Below, piece by piece: positions 16,801 through 23,986 of a stretch of DNA of 64,000 nucleotides; the first letter of the stretch is position 1; each line of letters begins with the position of its first letter. Made by a program: the position numbers and the translations under genes. Source of the DNA: Sphingobacteriales bacterium 50-39 (GTDB lineage Bacteria > Bacteroidota > Bacteroidia > Chitinophagales > Chitinophagaceae); assembly GCA_001898505.1 (NCBI GenBank), contig MKTZ01000015.1, forward strand, positions 558,001 through 622,000, written 5' to 3'. The notes under the pieces were generated by a model. It did no database searches, was not told the origin of the DNA, and saw only the letters and a program-made list of their open reading frames with translations.

Positions 16801-17015
16801 TAGGCAGATCGTTTGCCAAGGCGTCGACCAGCAAGTCGGCGCAAAAACAAAAGTCCATGGGCATCGATATTACGCGGCAAAGATTGACGCTAATCGATGG
16901 CAGGATGGAAGACGAGGCGGACAACCTTTACATCGAAGACCTGTATCTGGATGGGATACCGGCAGGTACGCAGGTGACCCTGAAAATCCGGATCGCGGAG
17001 GACGAGAACCTTTAA
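13806..17015 (+). CDS. Propeller sensor histidine kinase, LytS type
   Basis: 1069 residues from a GTG at 13806; a signal peptide ending near GLAQ supports this start. Thirteen blade motifs of the form (D/N)xxGxLWxG run through residues about 35-620, consistent with a pair of periplasmic seven-bladed propellers. A Y_Y_Y domain (about 690-810) and one membrane segment (WAWSLYILSIGVILWII) follow. In the cytoplasm is a LytS-type His_kinase domain with H868 in QMNPHFIFNSL, then an HATPase with VENAIWHG and RDNGVG. Unlike the common hybrid systems it lacks fused receiver and AraC domains. Its partner is the LytTR regulator 9 nt downstream. Confidence 0.92.
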   Translation: MFSTRIAILTLGILAGRSGLAQHAQEGFEHLTMEQGLQSNSVLDILFDRTGYLWAATGNGLARYDGYRFVTYKFDPRDSLSLNQNLVFSLFEDDKGILWVGTVEGGITKFDRNSEKFISYRAPQPAHRYETVLRAISAINQDREGMLWIGSFSGELRRFDGRTGQFSSFDYDLGYRPRQDDLRSFDRINCIYKDSHDDIWIGNRSGLHKLVLTPGSPFDPQTAHFSHYLNDAADSNSLMGTEVSSVFEDHNGDLWISTDSALNLLDRKKDRFIHYRHDPGNPNSFSGSWLGNMAEDFDHYLWIATNSGVDRLDPQRRRFEHFRHIDGDVSSLAEGGKQDLHKIVVDKSGNVWISSSAGINKQDHNLITAVRYKHNERDPHSLGDDVVFSAIEDRNGILWATTMKGLDAFDRRSGRWRHYRHDPADPASLSNDLTAAVLQDNEGMIWVCSWMGTLDRLDVRTGKFTHFIGAHGKFENPHRAFYNLLYQDHNGVIWIGESSSGVNALDYKKGTLQHYGHDPADPEGMSDYQANCICEDSQGYIWIGHGSVATDRLDPRTGRFEHYRYRFGDSSGISSNYVNTIVNDKKGDLWLGTLAGGLCCYEVSKGKFTTYTEKDGLLDNNINSIVEDNEGNLWLGTGKGISRWSPARRQFSNFDFTNSPRSDRTVTFLCKAKNGMLFFKSGDNGLMEMDPALLRPNNYIPPVVITTFKLFNKRVPVHSSDGENGGLPTFELAHNQNFFSFEFSALNYTDAGKNQYAYKLEGVDKNWVYSINSRWAEYTDVSPGTYIFRVRGSNNEGLWNNEGAAMKLIVRPPWWRTWWAWSLYILSIGVILWIIERRRRGWLIEKIQQRNFARELEMQVLRAQMNPHFIFNSLTSINKFVLKNETDAASNYLTKFSRLIRMVLTNSKKSLISLSDELEMLRLYLEMEKLRFKEAFIYCLDMDGTIDAESIFIPPLLFQPFVENAIWHGLMHKEGQGRIDIGLRMDNGILVCTIRDNGVGRSFAKASTSKSAQKQKSMGIDITRQRLTLIDGRMEDEADNLYIEDLYLDGIPAGTQVTLKIRIAEDENL

Positions 17016-17024
17016 TGTTACCAT

Positions 17025-17768
17025 ATGATAAAAGCTATCATTGTAGATGATGAGCCCGACTGTTCCGAGACACTGGACATATTATTGCAAAAATGCTGTC
17101 CCGAGGTGCAAATAGCGGCTATCTGTAATTCAGGTGCGTCGGCATTGAAGGAAATAGCTTCCCATAATCCCGATCTCGTCTTCCTGGACATCGAGATGCC
17201 GCATATGAACGGGTTCCAGTTGCTGGAAAAACTCCCATCCATAGCATTCGACATCGTCTTTACCACCAGCTATGACCAGTATGCGATAAAAGCCATCCGG
17301 TTTAGCGCGATGGATTATTTATTGAAGCCGGTGGATGGGGAAGAGTTAAAGAATGCCATTGAGAAAACAGCCCGGAAGCATCAGCCGCCCTTGCCGCAAC
17401 AATTGGAAATACTCTTTCAGCGTTTGCATCAGCCCATGGTTTCGAAAATAGCCATACCCACCATGGCGGGTCTGGAGATGATACACGTGGATTCCATCAT
17501 TTCCTGTGCTTCAAGCAGCAATTACACAACGTTGCACCTCAAAGGCCGGCAAAAGATCACTGCTTCACGCACCTTGAAAGAAATAGAGGAAATACTGGAC
17601 GGGCTTTCCTTTTTTCGCGTGCATCAATCGTTCCTCGTCAATCTCAACGAAATAACAAAGTATGTCAAAGGGGAGGGTGGCTACCTTGTGATGAGCGACG
17701 GCACCTCCATCGATGTCGCCCGCAGCCGCAAAGAATCGCTACTTACAAAACTCCAGCCCAGAAAATAA
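17025..17768 (+). CDS. LytTR family response regulator
   Basis: 247 residues. The receiver domain (1-120) has the acidic pair DDE (8-10), phospho-acceptor D55 in LVFLDIEMP, TTS and KP (LLKPVDGEE). The LytTR DNA-binding domain (about 140-245) follows, with ITASRTLKEIEE and FFRVHQSFLVNL. It is the output partner of the kinase encoded 9 nt upstream. LytTR regulators bind paired direct repeats; no target was identified here. The downstream marR gene has its own promoter 23 nt after this stop. Confidence 0.95.
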   Translation: MIKAIIVDDEPDCSETLDILLQKCCPEVQIAAICNSGASALKEIASHNPDLVFLDIEMPHMNGFQLLEKLPSIAFDIVFTTSYDQYAIKAIRFSAMDYLLKPVDGEELKNAIEKTARKHQPPLPQQLEILFQRLHQPMVSKIAIPTMAGLEMIHVDSIISCASSSNYTTLHLKGRQKITASRTLKEIEEILDGLSFFRVHQSFLVNLNEITKYVKGEGGYLVMSDGTSIDVARSRKESLLTKLQPRK

Positions 17769-17771
17769 TTG

Positions 17772-17785
17772 GTTGATATATCAAC
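17772..17785. promoter_or_regulatory. Perfect 14-bp palindrome, likely MarR operator
   Basis: GTTGATATATCAAC is self-complementary and lies 6 nt upstream of the -7 box of the marR gene, overlapping the -33 area. Its size, AT-rich centre and position fit a MarR-type operator used for autoregulation. Confidence 0.65.
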
Positions 17786-17791
17786 TAATAC

Positions 17792-17799
17792 TATCTTTG
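17792..17799 (+). promoter_or_regulatory. -7 box of the marR promoter
   Basis: TATCTTTG matches TAnnTTTG exactly and sits 4 nt before the ATG, so the transcript would be nearly leaderless or start inside the ATG region. A TTG lies 16 nt upstream within the palindrome, closer than the usual 19 nt. Confidence 0.5.
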
Positions 17800-17803
17800 T
17801 CTT

Positions 17804-18265
17804 ATGAAAGGCAGCCAATCTCCGCCTGTTCCACCATTATTGTTGCGACAGATCGGTGGATTACACAAACAGGTCTATAAAGAATGCGACCGGATATTCC
17901 GTGAGCTGGATTTTCCGCTGGAGATGGATCAGATACCCGTCCTGATGCTATTATATTATCATGGAAGCGCCTCCCAGCAGGAGATATGCGTATCGCTGCA
18001 CCGGGACAAAGCTTCCGTCAATCGGACCGTAGCGTTCCTGGCGCGGGAGGATATGGCGGTGGTGATCCAGGATGCTGTCGACAAACGTAAGACCAGGGTC
18101 GAGTTGACGGCAACAGGGAAAAATCTTGCCAAACAAGCCAACAATGTTATTACAGCGTTTGACGAAGGCTTGGTCAAGACCTTGTCCCCTGAAGAAAGAC
18201 AACAACTTCATACCTTATTGAATAAGCTTATCGAGACTGTCAATATTACCCACGTAAATTTTTAA
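17804..18265 (+). CDS. MarR family transcriptional regulator
   Basis: 153 residues with a winged-helix domain: GSASQQEICVSLHRDKASVNRTVAFLARE is the helix-turn-helix, and VVIQDAVDKRKTRVELTATGK is the wing with the conserved DxRxxxxxLT pattern (here DKRKTRVELT). Flanking helices form the dimer interface. It probably represses its own gene through the palindrome at 17772-17785, and perhaps the outer-membrane barrel gene 92 nt downstream. The inducing ligand is unknown. Confidence 0.9.
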   Translation: MKGSQSPPVPPLLLRQIGGLHKQVYKECDRIFRELDFPLEMDQIPVLMLLYYHGSASQQEICVSLHRDKASVNRTVAFLAREDMAVVIQDAVDKRKTRVELTATGKNLAKQANNVITAFDEGLVKTLSPEERQQLHTLLNKLIETVNITHVNF

Positions 18266-18292
18266 TACCAGCATCCCAGCCATATGGATGAA

Positions 18293-18315
18293 GCAGGTTC
18301 AGCAATTGAGCCTGC
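18293..18315 (+). terminator. Hairpin between marR and the barrel gene
   Basis: GCAGGTTCA pairs with TGAGCCTGC over nine positions (one G-T pair) around loop GCAAT. The T-tract behind it is weak (AAAGCTTTTC), so termination after marR is possible but not certain. Confidence 0.35.
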
Positions 18316-18357
18316 CATAGAAAGCTTTTCCCATTTTTTATCATAAACCGGCCAAAA

Positions 18358-19278
18358 ATGAAAAAAGGTCTCATTTTAGGAGGCATTCTATTGCCTTGCC
18401 TTATCCATGCCCAACACCCCGACAGCGCCAGATCCCCCTTTGTCACTACTGCGCCACGACTGGGCGGCGTCACCATCACCAATCTTGTCGCTCCTATCAA
18501 GACTGGTGGAAATACCTTTCTTATGCAGCTACCCACTGTCGACATCGGTGTCCCCCTTTACAAGAATTTCTCAACAGTCCACACAGTGCTCATCAAGACA
18601 GGCGTTCGTTATGATGGGATAGTTCTTAACGACGAAAAGAACATCGGCGGCAGCGACTTTCACAGCCTAACGGTACCCCTGCTGGCAAGCTATTCCTTCT
18701 CCCGTACAACCAATCTAAGCCTTATCGGTCTGGCGACTATTGCTTCGGACTTTAAACAGGACATTGTGGCGGATGACATCCTTTATACGGCCGGCGTACG
18801 GATCGGCTTCCAGCCGAAAAGCACGTTGCGTTATGGTATCACGCTCACCTATATCCACAATTATTCCGGAAATTTCCTCCTCCCCCTGCCGGACATAGAC
18901 TGGATGATCAGTAAAAAATGGAACCTCGCTGGAGTTTTGCCGGCCCGACTGTCATTGAAATATAAATTCGTTCCGTCCCAATCCATCGGTATTACCTCCT
19001 GGTACCTGGGCAGCATGTACCGGCTCAACGATGGGACGGAGAAACAATATCTCAATCTGCAACAGTACAGCGCCGGACTGATATATGATCTGAACCTGGG
19101 CGGGCGATGGAGGGTGACGCTTAGCGCGGGGCATACCATGCTGCAAAGGCTGGAGACCTTTGGCATGGATCAAAAGGTGTCCTTTAACAACTTTGGGAAA
19201 CTATACCACCGGAAGCCAAACATTTCCTACAGGGAAAACTCTTTCGTTGCCCAGGGCGGGATCAGCTATCGGTTTTAA
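18358..19278 (+). CDS. DUF6268-like outer-membrane beta-barrel protein
   Basis: 306 residues with a signal peptide ending at IHAQ (about residue 19). The rest consists of alternating hydrophobic strands ending in an aromatic residue (GGISYRF), the signature of an outer-membrane barrel. Overall it resembles DUF6268 proteins of Bacteroidota, whose function is unknown. Stretches such as LSLIGLATIASDFKQDI and GIGITSWYLG-like strands support 10-14 beta strands. It follows marR and lies 9 nt ahead of a small protein gene, probably in one transcript. Confidence 0.75.
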   Translation: MKKGLILGGILLPCLIHAQHPDSARSPFVTTAPRLGGVTITNLVAPIKTGGNTFLMQLPTVDIGVPLYKNFSTVHTVLIKTGVRYDGIVLNDEKNIGGSDFHSLTVPLLASYSFSRTTNLSLIGLATIASDFKQDIVADDILYTAGVRIGFQPKSTLRYGITLTYIHNYSGNFLLPLPDIDWMISKKWNLAGVLPARLSLKYKFVPSQSIGITSWYLGSMYRLNDGTEKQYLNLQQYSAGLIYDLNLGGRWRVTLSAGHTMLQRLETFGMDQKVSFNNFGKLYHRKPNISYRENSFVAQGGISYRF

Positions 19279-19287
19279 ATCATCCAT

Positions 19288-19497
19288 ATGATCGAAATAT
19301 TCAAAACAAATATTGTATACGCGGGCCAGGAGACACCGATACTAAAAAAGCTCGGGAGGCTCCTGCCCCATCATAAAATAAATTTTGACCTGGAGGACTG
19401 TGATAAGATACTAAGGATAGAAGGCGAGGGTTTCGATCCGCAGGCTGTTATGGAGCTGTTGAGAGAAAATAACCTGGTGTGTGTGCGATTGGAGTGA
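19288..19497 (+). CDS. Small HMA-like protein without metal motif
   Basis: 69 residues. The layout beta-helix-beta with NIVYAGQETPILKKLGRLLP, HHKINFDLEDCDKILRIEGE and a final helix-strand resembles small ferredoxin-fold proteins of the heavy-metal-associated type. The CxxC metal site is absent; the only cysteines are single ones in LEDCDK and LVCVRLE. Similar small proteins occur in Chitinophagaceae next to unrelated genes. Function unknown. It starts 9 nt after the barrel gene. Confidence 0.65.
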   Translation: MIEIFKTNIVYAGQETPILKKLGRLLPHHKINFDLEDCDKILRIEGEGFDPQAVMELLRENNLVCVRLE

Positions 19498-19515
19498 TCT
19501 GCTTACAGCTGGATC

Positions 19516-19728
19516 TCACTTCGCCGGGAACAGCCTGACTACAATCGCCACCACGGTCATGGTATACACCACAACAAGGAAAAAATTCGCAAATATAAAA
19601 AGGAAAAAACGTTCGGTACTCTCCCTGGGGCGTATGGTCCTCTTCAACACCCGATTGATATAATAAATGGGGATCAGCGCAAGCACTATTATAAAAAGTA
19701 TCAGCAATGCCTTTAGCTTCGGTTTCAT
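19516..19728 (-). CDS. Small two-helix membrane protein
   Basis: 70 residues with two clear membrane helices (ALLILFIIVLALIPIYYI and FFLFIFANFFLVVVYTMTVV) joined by a positively charged loop (VLKRTIRPRESTER). Its start overlaps the recN stop by 4 nt (ATGA), so it is translationally coupled to recN, which argues that it is a real gene. Function unknown. Confidence 0.65.
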   Translation of the reverse strand: MKPKLKALLILFIIVLALIPIYYINRVLKRTIRPRESTERFFLFIFANFFLVVVYTMTVVAIVVRLFPAK

Positions 19729-21386
19729 ACCTCTCCTCCTACCATCTCCCTCGCATTCTCCAACGCTGCTGCGGTCGGCTTTTCCCCACCCAGCATCTGG
19801 GCAATGGCATTGATACGCTCATCCTTCGAGAGCAGCCGCACCCCGCTCTTGATATGCTTCCCCTTCACCTCCTTAAAGACAAAATAATGCGCATCTGCCT
19901 TACCGGCTATCTGCGGCTGATGCGTGATACAAATGACCTGCCGCCGCCGGGAAAGGCCCTTTAAAATGATCCCTACCTGTCGGGCCGCCTCACCTGATAT
20001 ACCAGTATCGATCTCGTCGAAAATTAACGTAGGCAGGTCGATGGATTCGGCCACCAGCGACTTGATGCACAACATCAGCCGGCTCAGCTCACCACCCGAA
20101 GCCACTTTCCGTATGGGTTCGAAACGGCCACTCTTATTCGCATCAAAGAGGAATTCAATTGCATCCATACCGGACGCCTGCAATTCAGCAGGCTGCACCT
20201 GCACCTTCAGTCTTGCATTGGGCATACCCACCTGTCTGAGCAGCTTATTGACTTGTTCCTCGAAAGGCCCTATTTGGGCTTGTCGATGCCTTGATAGTCC
20301 AGCGGCCAGCTTCTTTGCCTCCTCCAGTAATTTAGCCACTTCCTTCTCACGGGCAGCAATAAGCTCATCCACGTTCATTGACGTCCGCAGTTTTTCCTCC
20401 AACGCATTTCGCAACGCCAGCAATTCGGCCGTCGTCTGCACTCCATGCTTCTTCAACAGCTTATACCCCGTAGATATCCGCTCATTCACTTCCTCGATCC
20501 GCTGAGGATCATAATTGATATGATCACTGACCCGCTCCACCTCGCCGGCAATATCCTGCAGCTCTATCTGTACGGATTGCATACGTTCCGCCAGGATGGG
20601 CAGTTCGGGATGATAAGAAGAAAAGGTATGCAAGGAATGCTGCAGGGATTTCAGCTGCTGCACCATGGGATGCTCTCCCTCCCGCAGCTCATAATAGATC
20701 TTTCCAAGGGCGGTCTTGATACCTTCGGCATTGTTCAACAATTTCAGCTCCTGGTCCAGTTCCTCCAGCTCATTCTCTTTCAATCCGGCATCATTGAGCT
20801 CGTCAAAAAGGAATTTATTATAATCTACCTCTTTATTGAACTGCGCCTTCTGCTCCTGCAGTTTGGCAAGCTCCCTGCCAGCCGCCGCCCATTGTCTGTA
20901 TACGGTCTGATATTTTTCCAACGCTGCCATCTGGCCGGCCAGTGCATCCAATACCTCCCGCTGGAAGTCGGACTCGCCCAGCTCCAGGGTGTCGAACTGT
21001 CGATGCAGGTCCACCAGCTCGGAGCTCAATTTACGCAGCTGCTCCAGGTTCACGGGAGTATCATTGACAAATGCCCTGGACTTCCCGCTAACGGCGATCT
21101 CACGGCGAATGACGATCTCCTCCTCCACATCCAGGTCATTCTCTTTAAAGAAACGCACGACCTCCTTCTTGCCCGCCAGCGTAAACACACCTTCCACAAA
21201 ACATTTCTTGTCCTTTTCCATCAATACGGCGCTGTCTGCACGATCCCCCAGGATCAACGACAATGCCCCCATGAGTATGGACTTACCCGCACCTGTCTCA
21301 CCCGTAATGACATTCATCCCGCCCGAAAAGTCGATGGTAAGGGCATCGATGATCGCATAATTCTGTATATGAAGCTTTTGTATCAT
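19725..21386 (-). CDS. recN: DNA repair ATPase RecN
   Basis: 553 residues from the ATG at 21386. The frame is open 19 codons further, but IQKLHIQNYAIIDALTIDF is the family's N-terminus. Walker A is GETGAGKS (29-36). Long coiled coils fill the middle (about 150-350). The C-terminal signature SGGELSRLMLCIK, Walker B LIFDEIDTGISG and the Q/H region ICITHQPQIAGKADAHYFV complete the SMC-like ATPase. It helps align broken DNA ends for recombination repair. It is followed by the overlapping membrane-protein gene and is divergent from the permease gene. Confidence 0.96.
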   Translation of the reverse strand: MIQKLHIQNYAIIDALTIDFSGGMNVITGETGAGKSILMGALSLILGDRADSAVLMEKDKKCFVEGVFTLAGKKEVVRFFKENDLDVEEEIVIRREIAVSGKSRAFVNDTPVNLEQLRKLSSELVDLHRQFDTLELGESDFQREVLDALAGQMAALEKYQTVYRQWAAAGRELAKLQEQKAQFNKEVDYNKFLFDELNDAGLKENELEELDQELKLLNNAEGIKTALGKIYYELREGEHPMVQQLKSLQHSLHTFSSYHPELPILAERMQSVQIELQDIAGEVERVSDHINYDPQRIEEVNERISTGYKLLKKHGVQTTAELLALRNALEEKLRTSMNVDELIAAREKEVAKLLEEAKKLAAGLSRHRQAQIGPFEEQVNKLLRQVGMPNARLKVQVQPAELQASGMDAIEFLFDANKSGRFEPIRKVASGGELSRLMLCIKSLVAESIDLPTLIFDEIDTGISGEAARQVGIILKGLSRRRQVICITHQPQIAGKADAHYFVFKEVKGKHIKSGVRLLSKDERINAIAQMLGGEKPTAAALENAREMVGGEV

Positions 21387-21595
21387 GGCTCGCCGTACTA
21401 TTTCTTTCACCCGGCAAATTAAGAGAAACCCTTCGAAGGACAATGCAGAATATTTTCACACCATGCTCTGGGAGAGAGGGCCGACGGCGTACACCTACTG
21501 TTTCAAAACCGAACGCCGGGACGGCAGGGGGCAGATACAATCTATTGATTTCTAACAGCCTCGTATTCTGGCAATTCTTTTGGAGCAAAACATGC

Positions 21596-23980
21596 ATGCT
21601 TATAAACTATTTCAGGACAGCCCTGCGCTACCTTCAAAAGAATAAAGCCCACTCGTTCATCAATATCGCCGGCCTGTCAGTAGGCATGTCGGTAGCCCTG
21701 CTCATCGGGCTCTGGATATGGGACGAACTCTCTTTCGACAAGAACCATCGTAATTACGACCATATTGCGGAGGTCATGCAACGTCAGAAGATACACGGCG
21801 GCATCGCTACCGGCCGGGTGATCTCGGCGCCGGTAGAGGCAGAGCTTCGTAAGAACTATAGCGATAATTTCCGGCACATCGCATTGACATCGCATACGGA
21901 AGCACATGTCATGACGGCAGGCGATAAGGTAATCTCCTACCCGGGCATCTTCATGGGCGCCGAAGGACCGCAGATCTTCACCCTCCCCATGCTCAAAGGA
22001 TCATCGGACGGACTAAGGGACCCTTCCTCTATGCTGATATCCGGATCGCTGGCACAGGCCTTGTTCGGCAATGCGGAGCCCATAGGAAAACTGATAAAGC
22101 TGGACAATGACGCCAGCTTCAGGGTGACGGGCGTCTATGAAGATATGCCGTTGAATAGCAGCCTGCGCGATATAGCTTTTATCTGTCCCTGGGATTTTTA
22201 TGCCTCTCATAGCCTGGCGGCGAGGACTCTTACGGACTGGAGCGATAACTCCTTTTTCCTCTACGTGCAGATGGCGGACAATGCAGACATGGACGAGGTT
22301 TCGGAAAAGATCCGGGACGCAAAGTTGAACAATATCAGCAAGGACGACGCTAAAAAATTCTCCCCTACTCTTTTTCTACAGCCCATGCACAAATGGCATC
22401 TGTACGCGCAGTTCAGAAATGGCGTCAACACGGGAGGCGCCATCGAATACGTATGGATGTTTGGTATCATTGGGGGCTTTGTGCTCCTGCTGGCCTGTAT
22501 CAATTTTATGAACCTCTCCACGGCCCGCAGCGAAAAAAGAGCCAAAGAAGTAGGCATACGCAAGGCGGTGGGTTCGGTCCGGGGTCAATTGATCGCCCAG
22601 TTCTTTTGCGAATCGCTGCTGGTAGCGTTGCTGGCCTTTGCCCTTGCCCTGCTGCTGGTACAGCTGGCCCTGCCTTTTTTCAACGAGCTCTCGGGAAAGA
22701 AAATGCTGATCCCCTGGAGCAATCCCCTTTTCTGGCTCATCAGCCTGGGCTTTACATTTTTTACGGGGCTCATCGCGGGCAGCTACCCGGCCCTGTACCT
22801 CTCCTCCTTCCGGCCCGTGAAAGTGCTGAAAGGTGTTTTCAAGGCGGGACGATTGGCGGCAATTCCAAGACAGGCGCTGGTCATCATACAGTTCACGGTT
22901 TCAGTGGTGCTCATCATCGGCACCATCATAGTCTTCCGGCAAATACAATTCGCCCGGAACAGGCCGGTGGGATATACTCGCGACGGGCTGGTAAATATCA
23001 CGACAGCCACGAACGATCTCCATAAACACTTCAATGCGTTGAGGACGGACCTGCTGCGGTCAGGCCTGGTGACAGAGGCGGCGGAATCCTCCAGCCCGGC
23101 CACAGGCGTTAATAACAACCGGAGTGATGTTTCCTGGGAAGGTAAGGACCCGGCCCTGACCACGGACTTTGCCAATATCCGTATCACGACGGGCTATAGC
23201 AGGACGGTGGGTTGGGAGTTCGTACAGGGAAGGGACTTCGACAGCCGGCTGCTCACGGACTCCTCCTCGGTGGTAGTTAACGAGGCAGCGGTAAAATATA
23301 TGGGGTTCAAAGATCCTATTGGAAGAATTATCCGATTTCGCGAGAAGGACCACCGGATCATCGGCGTGATAAAGGACATGGTCATGTCTTCGCCCTATGA
23401 CCCAGTGAAGCAAACCATCTTTTATCTCACCCCGGACGGTTTCGGATACCTTAACATAAGGATCCACCCGGATGTCAGCCCGCACGAGGCCATCGGGAAG
23501 ATCGAAGCAGTGTGTAAGACCTATTCCCCCGCGGTGCCCTTCTCCTATAAATTTGTCGATGAAGAATATGCGATGAAGTTCAACAATGAGGCGCGCATCG
23601 GCCGGCTGGCGGGATTCTTTGCTACGCTGGCGGTCTTTATCAGCTGTCTCGGTCTCTTCGGTATGGCCTCCTTTATGGCGGAACAACGGATCAGGGAAAT
23701 AGGGGTCCGTAAAGTGATGGGCGCCTCGGTATTCAATTTATGGGGGCTGCTGAGCAAGGACTTTGTCATACTGGTGGCTGTCGCCATCCTCCTGGCGGTG
23801 CCGCTGGCCCGCTACCTCATGAACGGCTGGCTGGATAAATATCAGTATCGCGTGGATATGTCGTGGTGGATCTTTGTACTTACGGCCCTGGGAGCGTTAC
23901 TGATCACCCTGCTGACGGTGAGCTATCAAAGCATACGGGCGGCGACGACGAACCCGGTAAAGAGCCTGCGGTCGGAGTGA
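21596..23980 (+). CDS. FtsX/MacB-type ABC transporter permease
   Basis: 794 residues from the ATG at 21596 (MLINYFRTALRYLQKNKAHS, the usual Bacteroidota start). The frame is open 51 codons upstream, but that part looks non-coding. Two MacB periplasmic-core and FtsX modules are present: membrane segments near 20-45, 285-310, 345-370, 390-410 and 430-455, then the second core and three C-terminal segments (about 680-780). REIGVRKVMGAS and KEVGIRKAVGSV are the paired conserved motifs of FtsX domains. Such permeases work with LolD/MacB-type ATPases in export or in sensing antimicrobial peptides. No ATPase gene is adjacent. Confidence 0.92.
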   Translation: MLINYFRTALRYLQKNKAHSFINIAGLSVGMSVALLIGLWIWDELSFDKNHRNYDHIAEVMQRQKIHGGIATGRVISAPVEAELRKNYSDNFRHIALTSHTEAHVMTAGDKVISYPGIFMGAEGPQIFTLPMLKGSSDGLRDPSSMLISGSLAQALFGNAEPIGKLIKLDNDASFRVTGVYEDMPLNSSLRDIAFICPWDFYASHSLAARTLTDWSDNSFFLYVQMADNADMDEVSEKIRDAKLNNISKDDAKKFSPTLFLQPMHKWHLYAQFRNGVNTGGAIEYVWMFGIIGGFVLLLACINFMNLSTARSEKRAKEVGIRKAVGSVRGQLIAQFFCESLLVALLAFALALLLVQLALPFFNELSGKKMLIPWSNPLFWLISLGFTFFTGLIAGSYPALYLSSFRPVKVLKGVFKAGRLAAIPRQALVIIQFTVSVVLIIGTIIVFRQIQFARNRPVGYTRDGLVNITTATNDLHKHFNALRTDLLRSGLVTEAAESSSPATGVNNNRSDVSWEGKDPALTTDFANIRITTGYSRTVGWEFVQGRDFDSRLLTDSSSVVVNEAAVKYMGFKDPIGRIIRFREKDHRIIGVIKDMVMSSPYDPVKQTIFYLTPDGFGYLNIRIHPDVSPHEAIGKIEAVCKTYSPAVPFSYKFVDEEYAMKFNNEARIGRLAGFFATLAVFISCLGLFGMASFMAEQRIREIGVRKVMGASVFNLWGLLSKDFVILVAVAILLAVPLARYLMNGWLDKYQYRVDMSWWIFVLTALGALLITLLTVSYQSIRAATTNPVKSLRSE

Positions 23981-23986
23981 GGAGTG

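Noticed and set aside
20445-21422. Long open frame (325 codons) on the plus strand opposite recN.
   Set aside because: recN is well supported on the other strand. The frame has no recognisable motifs and arises from codon bias in this GC-balanced genome.
21443-21595. 51-codon N-terminal extension of the FtsX-type permease.
   Set aside because: The sequence before MLINYFRTALR is unlike any permease N-terminus, and the frame is open there only by chance.
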